From: Plectosphaerella cucumerina
Taxonomy: Eukaryota > Ascomycota > Sordariomycetes > Glomerellales > Plectosphaerellaceae
Direction: 5' to 3'
NCBI GenBank assembly: GCA_020746995.1
Contig: JAGPXD010000007.1
Location: 1,674,001-1,738,000 of the forward strand
Length of the DNA: 64,000 nt
Shown: one piece after another, positions 43,401-55,268 of the stretch
Position numbering within the stretch: the first letter of the stretch is position 1
Layout: the number at the start of each line of letters is the position of its first letter
Translations under genes and position numbers: made by a program
The notes under the pieces: generated by a model
Database searches by the model: none
What the model was told of the DNA's origin: nothing
What the model saw: only the letters and a program-made list of their open reading frames with translations

Positions 43401-46400
43401 CCACGACGCCACGACGCGAGATGGGACTGTCGCAATTACATCGCATTCGTAATGGACAAACCGCCGTGTCGGGCGGCGGCGGCACCTCGCCTCTTCTTCC
43501 TGCATGTCGCCTCGCACCGAGTACCAGTGGGATCGCGCGGATGCGATGCGGCCTCGATGACTCGACGAGACTCGGGGGCCGAAATCCAATGCCGCGTCGG
43601 CGTTTGCCAAACACAGCCCTTCTCACTCTCAGGCAGAACTCTCCCGTTTGCATACAGCTTCTCTGGCTTGCGCGCGAACGAGATGGAGGGTACCCTCGGC
43701 GCGAGCGCGTCATGGAAAAAGATGGGATGGGATTGTCAGCAGGCACCCGTCGCGACGTCTGCGATAGGATCGTGCAGCCGAAGGGGGGCGCATCGCGCAG
43801 GCAGGCAAATCGCCAGCAGGGCTGAGAGGGAGGGATGCGATTGCGATATGCGATGGGAACCTCGGGCGGCCCTTTCGTTTGTGCGACGTTGCCACGCCTC
43901 CCCGAGGGCTGCATTCGAGTTCCTGCCGTCGTGCTGCCGGCATTTACAGGTTTTCTCCCAAAATCAGGGGGCGGCCGGCCGCGTTCACCGTGACCACCCC
44001 CCACCACCAGCCGTCCGTCTCGGCCGGATGACAATTGTATTGACATCCATCCTTCTTCGCGGCCCGTTGGTCATGGGTGGTTACATGTCCAGGCTGACAT
44101 TTGCTGTAACGAGTTACAAAGTAAGTCCAATCCGCGGAAAGTCAAGGCGAAGACGTGTGACCGTGTCATCCATCGCATCTGCCTGCCCGCCCCTCGCCGA
44201 CCGCGTGCGCTGCCACTTTCACGCCCGGATTCGACGGGATGCGAGGCTTGGGGTTGCAATCCAGTTTCTGTCTGTCTGACTCACTCTGAGCGGCAACACC
44301 AGAGGGTGAGTGAGGGCGTATCAGGAAGGACTCGGGATGCGACGGGCTCGTATCCAGCGACCGTTTATTCAATACTGTACGTCTGAGGCCTGTTCGTCCG
44401 TGGTCGGTTATGCCTCCATCCATCCATCTCATCCATCCTCATCGATAGTCGGGTTTGATGGTTGCGCGCACTTATTCAGCTGAGCTGACCTGAGCGCCCA
44501 AACGAGCCCGTGTCGGTCCGTAGGATACCTGCCTACCGCAGCAGGCTGCCGGCCCCAACACGAAATGCCGGTCGCGAGAGGCTGTCGCTTCACGATGCCC
44601 GAGCCGAACATTTTCTAGGCTGGCTTTGAAGTCTGAACTCTCCTCGCCGACACTTCTCCCGGAGCTGCCTGGCCGACCCCAACATCCACGTTTGTTGGTG
44701 ATGCACTTCCCCGGATGATTGTCTAGGTTCCGATAGACGGCTGCCACGACCGAAACTCTACCAGTCTCTCCACCAACCAGAGGGCTCGGAGCCCGAGTCG
44801 AGGGTTGCTCCTGCCTAGGATTAGCCGACTTTCTAATCACACCCCCTGCCTTCCTCTCCTCCCCCTTTTGGTCCTACCCGTTGGGGGAGGGGGGAAGGTG
44901 AAAGGGGACTTTGCTCCTGCCCTTTTCCGCACCATTTTAGCACTGCGCGGGTCGCTCCCGAAGGTACCTCTCGGTCGTGGCTCCCACGCGAGCTGGCAGG
45001 AGACAGCAAGGAAGGTCCTTCACCGCGGGAAGGCGGATGATCGACCGTGCGTTGGCCTGCCACTGCCATCATCAGTCACTCCTGCAGCGCGCACCCTGAA
45101 CGCCCACGCCCCCGATCCCGCTCTCTCGCTGCAGGGCAGGCGGATGCGCTGCCCTGCGCTGCACGCTGCACTTCGCTGTAGACCGCCTCTTTCTCCGCCT
45201 CCTTCGGTGTTTCCCTCACCGCAACCGCCTCGAATACCGCCTCCCGCGCCTCGAGATGTGCAAACCCGCCCCCGGCCATCAATTCGAAGCGACACCGACG
45301 GCCCCGGACATGCCAACGGATCAGCGACGAGCCTGGGGCGTTCTGCGCGCATCCGCCATTTCTAGCCCACAACCTGAGACGTTTCCCCTCAAGCCTCTCA
45401 AGCGGCTGGCCTTCTCCTTCGACTGGACGTTTCTTCGCCTTTGATCGAGACCGGCCTGCGCTCGTCTCGCCCCGTTTTCAATGTGCGGGGTGTCGCCTGG
45501 ACGGCTTCGAGGCCCGTCGAGCTTTCCCCGCAGCCCTACCTGCGCCGGAAGCAGAAGACACAAGTGCAGTTCTGGACGGGGCTCCTCTCGCCGTCCCCCC
45601 TCGGTGAAAGAAGCTCCCGAGTCCTTTGTTAATTAGCGTTCTAGGAAGCTGTCCCAAGCGACCCGACCGTCCGTTCCCCCCTCATTAGCCGCGATCAACG
45701 GGAGGGCATCCAGAGGGCGCTCCGACGAGCTGCCTAGGCGGATCAAACTGCTCCTTTGGGAGCGCGCAAGCATACGGTAAAACAGTCTGTCAGGGGTCTC
45801 GGCTCGGCTCCACGCTTGTCCATTGTCACGGGTGGAATTGATCATCTCGGCCCTGGTCTTCTCGGTCAAAGCAGTGTCGATGCTAATACCCACCTGAGGA
45901 AGAGGAGCCGACCGGTGACAAGGCAGCCTGGCCATTTGCCCGGTCCCGCCCACCAGCCGCGGCCACATGGGTGAGGAGCTCTGAAGAGATGGACCGGACT
46001 CCTTTGGCCAGGGCCCCAGGACCCCTGGGATGTCCCGGGCGAATGGGCCGCACCAACGCCGACCGATGAACAGCCTGAGATGGGATGGCCGCCCCGACCG
46101 CCTGGGAGCGCTCTCGGGATTTCGGTACGACGAGGGCGAGGCGTGTGTGTCTCTTTGGTGCGGGGTGGAAAGTCTTTTCCTTCGCTCGCCTGCCATTGTT
46201 TCCCCTCAACACTGATGCGCTTCCAGACCGCTAAAATCCTAGGCTTTCTGAGCCGACAACTGCGACCGAACCGACAGCCCCCGACAGCCGCACACCGCGA
46301 CGCACTCGCTTTCCGCGAATATTCGTACTTAGTCACGAAATCAAACGTCATAGCTGGCAACTGACTCGTCCTGACACAGGCTGCCAGCCACACTCTCGGT

Positions 46401-49400
46401 CTTCTGTCCGGATCTTCTCACGGCAACCTCCTTTTACTGACTCGTTCCCGTGGAAGAACGGGCCCGAGAACAAGTCTTCCGTCCCCTTGGTGTGGACATG
46501 GGCGTGGTGGCGGCCGACCGGGCAGCGGCCATACTTGCGGAGCGTATCCCGTGCCAACCCCGTCCTGCGCGGCTGGGTAAAGGGACCCCCGCGGCAACCA
46601 GGCAAGCATCCAGAGCGCTGATCCTCGCTCGGTCTTTCGCGGGGTTTTTACCGAGCATTCACCACTGAGTCCTGAATCTCCACCGAGGGAGCCCACGTTT
46701 TCTGCCCAACTTGGCGCGGATAAACCCCTCGGTGGACTCCCGACGGTCAATGCCATCCCCGTCTTGTCTTCCAACACCCCCCAAGCACCACTTTCGGAGG
46801 AGCAGAGCCCTGGCCCTCCACCGCTCGGCGAGACAGGAGTCAAGCATTCCCACACCGAGGGGCTGGGACTTACTCGTAGGAACATCTTGGCCGCGACACG
46901 CGGCCCAACTTCGGCACCCGCCCAGGGGGTCGTGCAAGTTTTTCCGACATGGCCCCCGGCCGATCCAGGACGCGCAGACGCGGTAAGATTGCCAGTTGAT
47001 GCCATCGCCGGGACCTGGCCCGTGAGCTGCGGGCTTCGAGGGGGCCTTGTCACCGGCCCGGGGGCCAGGCTTTGCTTCTAGAAGGTCGCCCCCTGGCTTC
47101 CATCGCCGGCCCTTGGAGCTGCCCCATCCGGCAGGTGAGGGTCTTCGCCGGCACCCATGAGAGCTTTGACAATCAACGATACTCCGCGCAACGGGAGAGC
47201 CACCGGACGCCCAGCCAGAAAGGGAAGGCGGAAACGCTTCCTGCCACGCGGGAAATGGGGTCGCCAATACGCCAGTCTGCCTTCTGGAAGGCGCGTTAGT
47301 TCTTTCTCGACTGCCTCTGGGTTCTTCACATGCTCAAATGCACTGCTTTTGTTTCGCGGTGATACCTTGCTCCACCGCCTGCCGTTCGACAGCCTGGCCG
47401 GATCTCAGTCGGTGCATCCGCGGCGGGACAATGTCGAGCGGGTCGACGGCGGGTTCTTCTTCGGCAGAAAACGGCAGACTTCAGAGTTCAGACGTTGCCC
47501 GTGCTAGCAATACGCCCCCGTCCACACCAACTTGTGGGTAAAAAGCGCAAGTACCACTAACTGAGAGTTGGCCGATTCGGCACGATATCGACTTGCCGTG
47601 GCTGTGGGATCCCACAAGCAACCGTATCCCCGTTCTAGACGGACTCGGCGCGTCGGTGGTCCCCCCCACGTCCCATGTTCGGCGTGGGGGAGACCATTCT
47701 GGCCTCGGTGAAGGACAGGGATGCAGGCACACCGGGAGACCTTTTACCCGGCCACGTGCGACCATGAACCCGAGGGCATGATATTGCAAATGATCATGCA
47801 CCGCATCTATTGAATATCCTCGGCCGGTCTGCTGCTTTGATGGTGGCATGACTGGCCGAGCGCGTAGCTCGAGAAGCAAGCCCTCTACGCATCGGCGCGG
47901 CATGATAATGTGGCGGCGCAAATGCCGCCGACTCATAGCGTCGGACCGAGACAAGTTGTTGGGGGCACCACCACACCACCTCCCATTCACACGATGATGG
48001 TGGTATGCGTCACGTATCAGTCACCCAGCCTGGCTGGCTCGTGTTGGGCGCCAAGCTGCGACTCTGTCATTCGATATCCCAACCGTCCGGCTATCAAGAG
48101 CGGACAGCAGGCTTCGCTTCCTTCGCAGGCGCATCAGCTGCCACACTTGCTGGCGTCAGGAGGGAAGCAGGCGGTTACTCGACAGCGTTGCTTCGTCGCG
48201 AACCCCCACGCTGACCGAGATGCTGCAAGTCACCCAATCGCGACCCGCGTCACCCCCATCACACGGGTGACGCGAAACAAGGTCCCTTCAGCCGTCACTG
48301 TCACGCGTTTGAGTCGGAGATGGCACGCCTATTCTTGACGAGAGTCGTAGGCGAATCCATGTGATGGCGGCGCAGAGGCTCTGAAGTGGTTTGCCGTCAC
48401 TCGGGATGTGACAGATATCCCGGGCCAGAATGGTGATGTCGGCCCGGCAAAGAGTGACCGACCGGCCACATGCAAGCATATGCACTTACTACTTCACCGC
48501 CGTCAAGTCTGCAGCGAGCGGGGTTGTTGGGAGGCTCTCGGCCGCCGCCCCCGCCGCCGGCTTCCCCTCCTTACGCTCCGATCACGGCGTCATGCGCGGC
48601 ACCCGTAGCGGAGCTGCACGCCGGCACGTCATACATGAACGGGTCCCGGTCACACCCGACGACGACCGTGGGCTGGCAAGGCTGCATGGCACGCTCAAGG
48701 CTTGTCCGTTGCGGTGGGAAGAGGTTGTTCCTGGGTTTCACCAGAAAGAAGGGCGCCAGTAAGACTTGAAGCATTCGAGTCATGAGCGCTGGGTGAGAGT
48801 GCACTTCCGCCGACCTCACAAAGGCCCGGAGAAGCAATAGCCCGCCAGAGGAGGCGCGAGAGTGCGCCACGATGTGTTTTCCCGAGCCTTGAGTCGATGC
48901 CAGCCCTCCTTCGCCCTCGCCCGGTCCTCCTGCCGGAGAAACAGTGGCGAGGCAGAGCCCTCGACTCAGTCACCAACTCACCGGCCACCCGCCGAACACC
49001 CCCGACATCCATCTCCTCGGAGAGATTCACGCTAGAAGGACGCTAGAACACCGAATCCCGCCCTTCAGCGTAACGCTGTGAATGCCGACGACGGCGTGAA
49101 CTCAAAACCCCTTTTCGCCTTCACATTCGGCGTTTGCTGTGCTGGTTTGACCGCTCTGACGGGGAGAGGGTGTGTGGCGCACGACTCGTTGCAAAGGACC
49201 GGCAAAGGTGGCATCGACTCGTGGTTGCATCGGCCTTGCATCCGAGGAGTGGTCAGTGCAGGTTCGAGCGCGGCAAACTGTCCCCCCAAGGCAACCAGGG
49301 ACGGTGGACGCTTCTAGCTTGGCCACTGTTTGATCTGGTTTCCTTCTGGTGGCATTCTAGCGCCCCGAGACACATGCCATGACTGAGAGGTGAGCCGTCG

Positions 49401-50468
49401 GGGCTTGGACGCGTGGCAAGTGTCAGATATCGGACTTTGGGGTGAAGAGGAGTCTCGATAGAATCGGAGATGGACGGTGCCCTGAGTAAGGGAATCGCAT
49501 GTAACGACGGATGGGCAATGGCACAAACGGTTTGTTCAGGAGTCAGCAAGTCGGTGCACACTGACCTGTTCGGTATGCGGACCGCTGTCGGCAAGGCCGG
49601 ACGGCCTGATTTCCTGATCCGGGGGCATACTTCAGATGCATGGTAAACGCGGTGCTGACTCTCAGGGGCAATCGTCAAAGCTCCCCCGCGCCTCACCAGC
49701 GCGGTGTTCTAGAAGCCAGCGCCGGGCCGGCATGTGATCGCGAGGAGCTTCGCGAGGGGCGCGCGTTACCCCGTGCTCGAGGTGGCGAGGGGGCGCCGGG
49801 ATCGAGCTGCGACGCTGTGATCTGTACTTCTTTCTTCTCTGCAGGACGCACTGTTCAAGCGGGCACGGGTGGGAGATGAGACAGACTGATCTAGGTGAGA
49901 TGCCCTTTCCCGCCGGGGTAGCCGTTGGCCGCGGAAGGGCGTTTGCGCGGGAACGCATGAAGGGATGGATATCAGATTGATGGCGGGGGTGGGCGTGCGG
50001 GAGGCTCTGCTGAGCCGGGGAGGGCCTGGCTGTTGGGGTTTCTAGGCATCCAGATATGCGGGCTGGCTTGTGCGGTTGCCAAGATGTTGCAATTACAGTG
50101 TATTGTCACGGTTGGCCGTGAAAGTCGAGGCATGCGAGGTGTGAGGGGTGGTTCTCCTAACTTGAAGTCGGCAACCTGGAAGATGATGCAGAGTGTATTG
50201 TGTTGCGTTTGGGAGTAGCCGGTGGTGTAGTCGGGAGCTTGAGTGTATTCACAGTGCTGCTGCAGGAGGGGGTGCTTCAACTTGATCTGATGTTGACATG
50301 GACTTGTAGATGTCGGAGTCGGTAATAAGAGCTATCGCGGGTCAAGAAATTAAGTGTACATGTGAAGAGAAGACGCGCTTCAACAACTGCCACCTTACGA
50401 TCCAAGTCTCCAAATGATGAGGTGATGAATATCTGAGCAAATGGCTGACGAAGTCTTCCTCTAGTCCT

Positions 50469-51462
50469 TCACAACATGAAATCAGCATCTGCCATTGAAG
50501 GCTCAGCGTGCCACGGCCTCATCGGTTCCCCCTCTTCTGTGTCGAATCCTGGATTGCAGTAATGCCAACCATCCACCCAGTAATCAGACCAATCTGCCAC
50601 CAGCTTGGCGTAGAATTCAACAAGCCATCGACACTCAACAGGCATCCAAGACATGTCAACAACTTCATCTTCCTCCAGGGCGCCATCTTCATCGTCCTCT
50701 GGGTAGCGGGAGAGATGTTGCTGGTCATAGTCGATACAATCCAGGACAATGACGAATGGATCCGGCCCGAATGAATTGAATCTTTCTCCGACATCGATTT
50801 TTAGCACCCGATGAATATGGGCGACTTTGTCCCAATCCAGCTGGGAGTATGATTCCAGGCAATTGAGGTCGACGTAGATGCAGTGGGTGTATCGAGGTAT
50901 GTGTTCTCGTTCCTTGGCAGATGGTATGCCGTTGGCGGGATCGCCTTCCTTGGGGAGATCTTCGACCATCTTGGCGAAGATGTCAGCAACCTCCTCCTTG
51001 CTGGCGCCATCGAGCAGAGGGGCGTCGTCCACGATGGTGAAGTCGAGATGAGACATGAGCTCAGATCCATGCCTCTCTGTGCGAAGGTACATGGAGGCTT
51101 GGTTACGGATGTAGGCGATATATTCATTCCAGAGGTCTCCGTTTTGGTATGTTGTTCTGAAGACATAGAAACCCCAGGTCTGAGGGGAAGAGGGTGTGTC
51201 GATGGCTTGGTCGTAGACTTCGACCATTTCGTTGCCGTCGCTGCAGATGGACATCTCGATGGAGTCTGAGATCCTAAATGTTTCTAAAGGTCGGAATACT
51301 TTAGTTGGTGTGATGTATCCAGAAAGGGAGTTGGAGATTGTTACAAGGATCGATGCCAGAGTTGCAACTATGGGGAGGAATCAGTCTTTTGTGCACCTGG
51401 GGCAGGCATATTGACTTTGATGCACCATAGTTCAGCCACCGAGTGTATTGAAACGATTCCAT
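50469..51462 (-). CDS. Unrecognised protein with N-terminal hydrophobic segment
   Basis: Exons 51462..51426 (37 nt) and 51367..50469 give 311 aa. The 58-nt intron (GTGCAT to CATAG, branch CTGAT) joins MESFQYTRWLNY to VATLASILVTISNSLSGYI. This extends the protein 50 residues upstream of the first Met of the main exon (51254). The extension is open, codon-like and carries a hydrophobic stretch (about 13-30) that could be a membrane anchor or signal anchor. The rest is soluble, acidic and rich in Trp, Tyr and Asp (VDGWHYCNPGF, SWMPVECRWLVEFYAKLV). No catalytic motif is visible and I do not recognise the family. Base composition of about 50.3-51.9 kb is clearly more AT-rich than its surroundings. 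Confidence 0.75.
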
Positions 51463-51992
51463 TGCGTCACATTTTAGGTTTTCTCACGGAATCCACAGAC
51501 ATACTTGTCAGCAGCCAACCTTGATGAGCCAGGTCCTGTCACGGCACGCCCCGCCGTTGAACTACCAGTCTCATCTCTCAAGCCACTGCTTGATGGACTT
51601 GATGTCGCCCTTCCGAGTTGTCAAATTTTCCAAAGACAACGGCAGAAGAATATTAGCCATGTTGTTTCATATTCTCTCTACCAATCCATCAGAAATAAGC
51701 ATCCGGATAAGTGTGCTAGCAAGACCTGACAAGAACATATCAGCCAAGTCAGATGTATGGCCCATCCGTTACAGACAGCTTGCACTACTAAATCAAAGCA
51801 AGCACACCGGAGAGCCAACTGAGGCAACCGGAAATGTATTGAAACCTTTCTATGGCCCGGCAGAGACAGTCAAGCTAGACACTTCCCCCCTCTTTATGTA
51901 CCAACACGCGAGGAAGCGACCTCGTCTGCAAGCACCTCTCTGCCCGCCCCTATTTTATATCCCTGCCAGATTGGCACCGGAGGTTTATCCGT
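51463..51992. other. Intergenic region, AT-richer
   Basis: 530 bp between the isochorismatase-like stop and the start of the unrecognised gene on the same strand. It is presumably the promoter of the latter. Nothing else recognised. Confidence 0.55.
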
Positions 51993-52914
51993 CTATTTGG
52001 TGGGGAGGACGTCCTGGCCGGGGATGATGGTGCCGTTGTTGATGGCGGCCTTGTGGGCGCGGGCGACGTTGCCGTAGACGGGGTAGTACTGGTCGAGCCA
52101 GGGGAGGACCTCGGCGGCGCCGGGGGTCTTGCGCCAGTCGCGCATGAGGTCCATGGCGATGGCGAAGGTGGAGGTGACGGTGACACCAGCAGCGCGCCTG
52201 AAAGAAGTCAGTACATGACATTGGAACGTTGCGAGAAAGTAGTCGTGGGAGTAAGATCGTCCCGGGTACGTACATCTGGTCGTTGGCAGCGTCGCGGATC
52301 AGCTCGGTGGTGGTGCCCGAGGCCTCAAGGTTGGCCCAGACGCTGTAGCCCTCGGCGCGGAGAGACTGAGCCAGGAAGGCGGTGCAGACGTCGGTGGTGA
52401 TGCCGGCCAGGATGACCTGCGACTTGCCGGTGTCGCGGACGGCCTTGCGGAAGAACTCGTTGTCCCAGGCGTCGACCTCGCCGTTGCGCTTGATGATGGG
52501 CGCATCGGGGTAGAGGGAGGTGATCTCGTGGGGGAGAGGGCCGTTGGGACCTGTGGTCGGGAGTTAGCAAAGATCAGAAAGAGAGTGATGAAGAGCCACG
52601 CACCAGTCTCGGCAGAGGTGGTCAGGATGACGGGGAGATCGAAGACCTTGGCCAGGGACGAGTGGGCCATGTAGTTGTTGCGGTACAGCGACGCATCCCA
52701 GTCACGGGCAATGTTGATCAGGCCCTCCTGGATGTCGACGATGAGGACGACGGTGTCGTTCTTCTCAAGCCTCTCGTACTTGAAGGCTGCGGGATATGTT
52801 AGCTGGCTGCTATATCATGGCTATGAAAGATCACTCACTGTCGTGCTTGCCGGCGGCGGCGGCAGTGGACAGGAGGGCCGAGAAGGCACCGGCGAGGAGA
52901 ACGGAGGTCTTCAT
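51993..52914 (-). CDS. Isochorismatase-like cysteine hydrolase with signal peptide
   Basis: Exons 52914..52839, 52786..52604, 52550..52274 and 52197..51993 give 246 aa; introns of 52, 53 and 76 nt. An N-terminal signal peptide is evident: MKTSVLLAGAFSALLSTAAA, probable cleavage near residue 21. The hydrolase fold shows the family triad: Asp43 in VLIVDIQEG, Lys107 in APIIKRNGEVDAW and Cys142 in GITTDVCTAFLA. This matches YcaC/isochorismatase-type amidohydrolases. True isochorismatases cleave isochorismate to pyruvate and a dihydroxybenzoate precursor, but many relatives act on amides such as nicotinamide, so the substrate is open. Secretion is unusual for the family. A good TATA box lies 147 bp upstream of the start. 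Confidence 0.93.
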
Positions 52915-54519
52915 TGTGAATGACGTTGGGGGAGACGGATCAGGCTTGACTGGCTGTTGTTCTCGGTGGTGATGTCCGGAGGAGAGGCGAGGGGGTCCTT
53001 GAGTGCTTGAGTGGCGGGATGAGGAGAGAAACACAACTTGAAGGGTCGAGGACGAGATCCCTTTTATACAGCTCTTGGTCTTCGTTTGGCCCCTCTCAAG
53101 GTTGAGGAGTATCGAGATCGTCTTCCGCCTCCAGCCGCAAGCTCGCAGAGCATCAGCGTACGCGGCGGCGTATCCCATGGGTCCCCGGGATGGAACTTTG
53201 TCATCCCTCAGCACCAAGGGGTCACCTTCATCTCCGCCGCAACGTCCAGCATGCCTCGTCCTCCCAGTTAGTCCCAGGCACGCAACATCGCGTGAACACC
53301 GGCCGGGAGCCTAAGCAGGGGAGAAAGGGCCCAGCCGGGGGAGGGGGAGGGGGGCGCACGGCTTCGGGACGAAAGCTCCAAATCGCGCAGGGCAAATGCT
53401 AGCAGTCGGACAGAATTTCGATTATGAAGCTATATCCAACGGTTGACTCAGCCATGGCGGCGCGGCGGGCGGGTGCGGTCCGGGGTATCGCTCGTGGGGG
53501 ACGACAGCGGAAGTCCGCCCCCGGCTGCATAAACCTCATCTCTCCCACCACTCAGAGCGTTCGCGAGAGGCATCTTGCGTTGCGGGCCATGCCGCCCCGA
53601 CCCCGCCGGCAGATGAACGCCGCCGCTGGCAGCCATGTCTTTCTGCCGATCGGGCCTCGAAGCAGGTCTCGGATCCCGGGCCCTGGACAGTGTTGCCGTC
53701 CACAGGGGGGAGGGGGGCAACATCGTGAACTTTTTCGAATTACCGCATCAGGAAGCAGGATGTGTCAGCACCGACAGTAGCTCTGCGACTGTCCCACAGA
53801 AGCGTTGCAAAAGCATTGCAAAGACCATCGGTAAACCGCCGAAGAGCATTTCGAAGACATCGGTAATCCCCCGAGGGCCCGTCTATTGGATGCTGCTGCC
53901 GGCCACAGAGCCGTATCTCTCCCCGCTTGAGTTGCAGGCACTGCGGACTCCCAGCCTGCCCAGTCCCATCTTGCTGATGTAACATCTGCTCTCGATCACT
54001 CAGCACCCTGTCAAGAGTATATGGCCGGCGGTGATGAAGGGGCTGCGGCACCGGAGTCCGGAATGCATCCACTGTAGTTCGTCTGGCTCCCGATATGCAC
54101 GAGGCGGTCCAATCCCGATGAGTCGACGGCTCAATGTAGCCTCCCGACTTTGCTTGGCATGATCTTGTGATTGCGTGCTGCAAGATGGATTTTGCCGTGG
54201 TGATGGGTGATATCCTGGTTCCTCTCGGCGTCATGTATCAATCGGCATCGCTTCTCCGAGATAGCCAATGGACCGGAGGAGCCAAAGTGCTGCAGCCACT
54301 CAATCGCCGTCCCGCCTGATGCAATTTGCAAAATGGCACCTCTCCTTCTCTCTAAATCTGATGGCTGGAGAAAGCCCCAGTTCAATTTGCCGGTTGCCAG
54401 CTTCCCCAAACGCCAAACACCCCGCGTGATGTATCCAGAGCGAAAATCGTAAAACACACAAGTCGAGGCGTCCCTTCCCTCCCGGCGGCGGAAGGGACCG
54501 TCTCTCTCTCTAATCACCC
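52915..54519. other. Intergenic region
   Basis: 1.6 kb between the start of the isochorismatase-like gene and the stop of VPS24, both on the minus strand. It contains the promoter of the former and G-rich patches at 53320-53360 and 53700-53720. No gene supported. Confidence 0.6.
53061..53068 (-). promoter_or_regulatory. TATA box of the isochorismatase-like gene
   Basis: Reads TATAAAAG on the minus strand, 147-154 bp upstream of the start codon at 52914. It is the best TATA match in the window and suggests inducible expression. Confidence 0.65.
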
Positions 54520-55268
54520 TCAGTTCCGCAGCGCCTCTAGCCGGTTGCGCATCTGGTCCATCATAGCCTCGGCATCCTCCTCCTCCTCCTCCTCGGCCTG
54601 CTTCGGCTCCTGGTTGATGGGCGCAGAGGGCAGCTTCTCCTTGGGCATGCGGTCCTTGAGGATCTCGCCCAGGACCTTGTCGACCTCGCCGTCGGCCTCA
54701 GCGTCCTCCTCCAGCATGTCCATGTCCTCGGGCAGCGACTCGCCGACCATCTCCTCGATGATGCCGGCCTTGGTCAGCTCGACGCTGAGCTCCTGCATGG
54801 TGTTGGCGAGTTCGGGCAGCTTGATGAGCGAGTTGACGTCCTTCATGATGCCGACACTGGCGCGGATGCTTCCCTCGATCTTGCGGACGGCAAAGGCCTC
54901 GTTGACCTGCATCTGCACACTGTTGAGTTGGGCCTTGGACGTCACGAGCCGCGCCGACGTCTTGCGGGCGCGGATCAGCTCGCGGGCAAAGTCGCGGGCC
55001 TCCTTCTGCGCCTGCTTCGAGCGGGACGGGTCGCGCTGGGCTCGGCGGTCGGCGGCCAGGATGAGCGACTTGGTCTTGGCCTCGACCTGCTTCACCGAGA
55101 CGATGTCGCGGTCGAGCTTGCGGATGTTGGAGCGGATGAGCGCATTGCACTTGCGCAGCTGGGGACGGACAAGTCAGTCGAGGCTATGCGGCGAGACACG
55201 CATGATGCTGTCGGACGCACCTGCACCTGAGGATCAGGTTTCGCGAATATTGAGCGCAATGTCTCCAT
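54520..55268 (-). CDS. VPS24: ESCRT-III subunit Vps24 (CHMP3)
   Basis: Exons 55268..55221 and 55158..54520 give 228 aa; the 62-nt intron joins METLRSIFAKPDPQVQ to LRKCNALIRSNIRKLDRDI. Vps24 co-assembles with Vps2 on Snf7 filaments at endosomes, recruits Vps4 and helps scission of vesicles into multivesicular bodies. The N-terminal amphipathic start, the basic helices (LRKCNALIRSNIRKLDRD, ILAADRRAQRDPSRSKQA) and the regulatory acidic C-terminal part are typical. A run of Glu precedes a C-terminal MIM-like helix, MMDQMRNRLEALRN, for Vps4 MIT binding. Length equals the family norm. Confidence 0.95.

Larger units (their letters stand above)
39257..50468. other. 11.2-kb gene desert
   Basis: Lies 5' of the small protein gene and 3' of the unrecognised gene ending at 50469. 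It is GC-rich throughout. Frames of 100-300 aa occur on both strands but overlap each other and have arbitrary composition (Pro, Arg, Cys, Gly). I found no motif, no splice-linked chain of exons and no tRNA. It contains the AGGGG cluster, an opposing C-rich block (40035-40110), a (ATG)5 run (40411-40425) and CCAG/CAGC-rich patches near 40500-40580. Confidence 0.6.

Noticed and set aside
43240..44279. Overlapping 268-aa (-) and 307-aa (+) frames in the second desert
   Set aside because: Both strands open at once, random-looking composition, no domain or codon preference. Explained by high GC content.
22664..50468. Transposon remnants or RIP-mutated DNA in the two deserts
   Set aside because: No terminal repeats, transposase or reverse-transcriptase motifs seen, and both regions are GC-rich, the opposite of RIP signatures.
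51397..51409. Alternative first exon MPAP for the unrecognised gene
   Set aside because: It would need a 29-nt intron, too short for this genome. The 37-nt exon at 51462-51426 gives a normal 58-nt intron.
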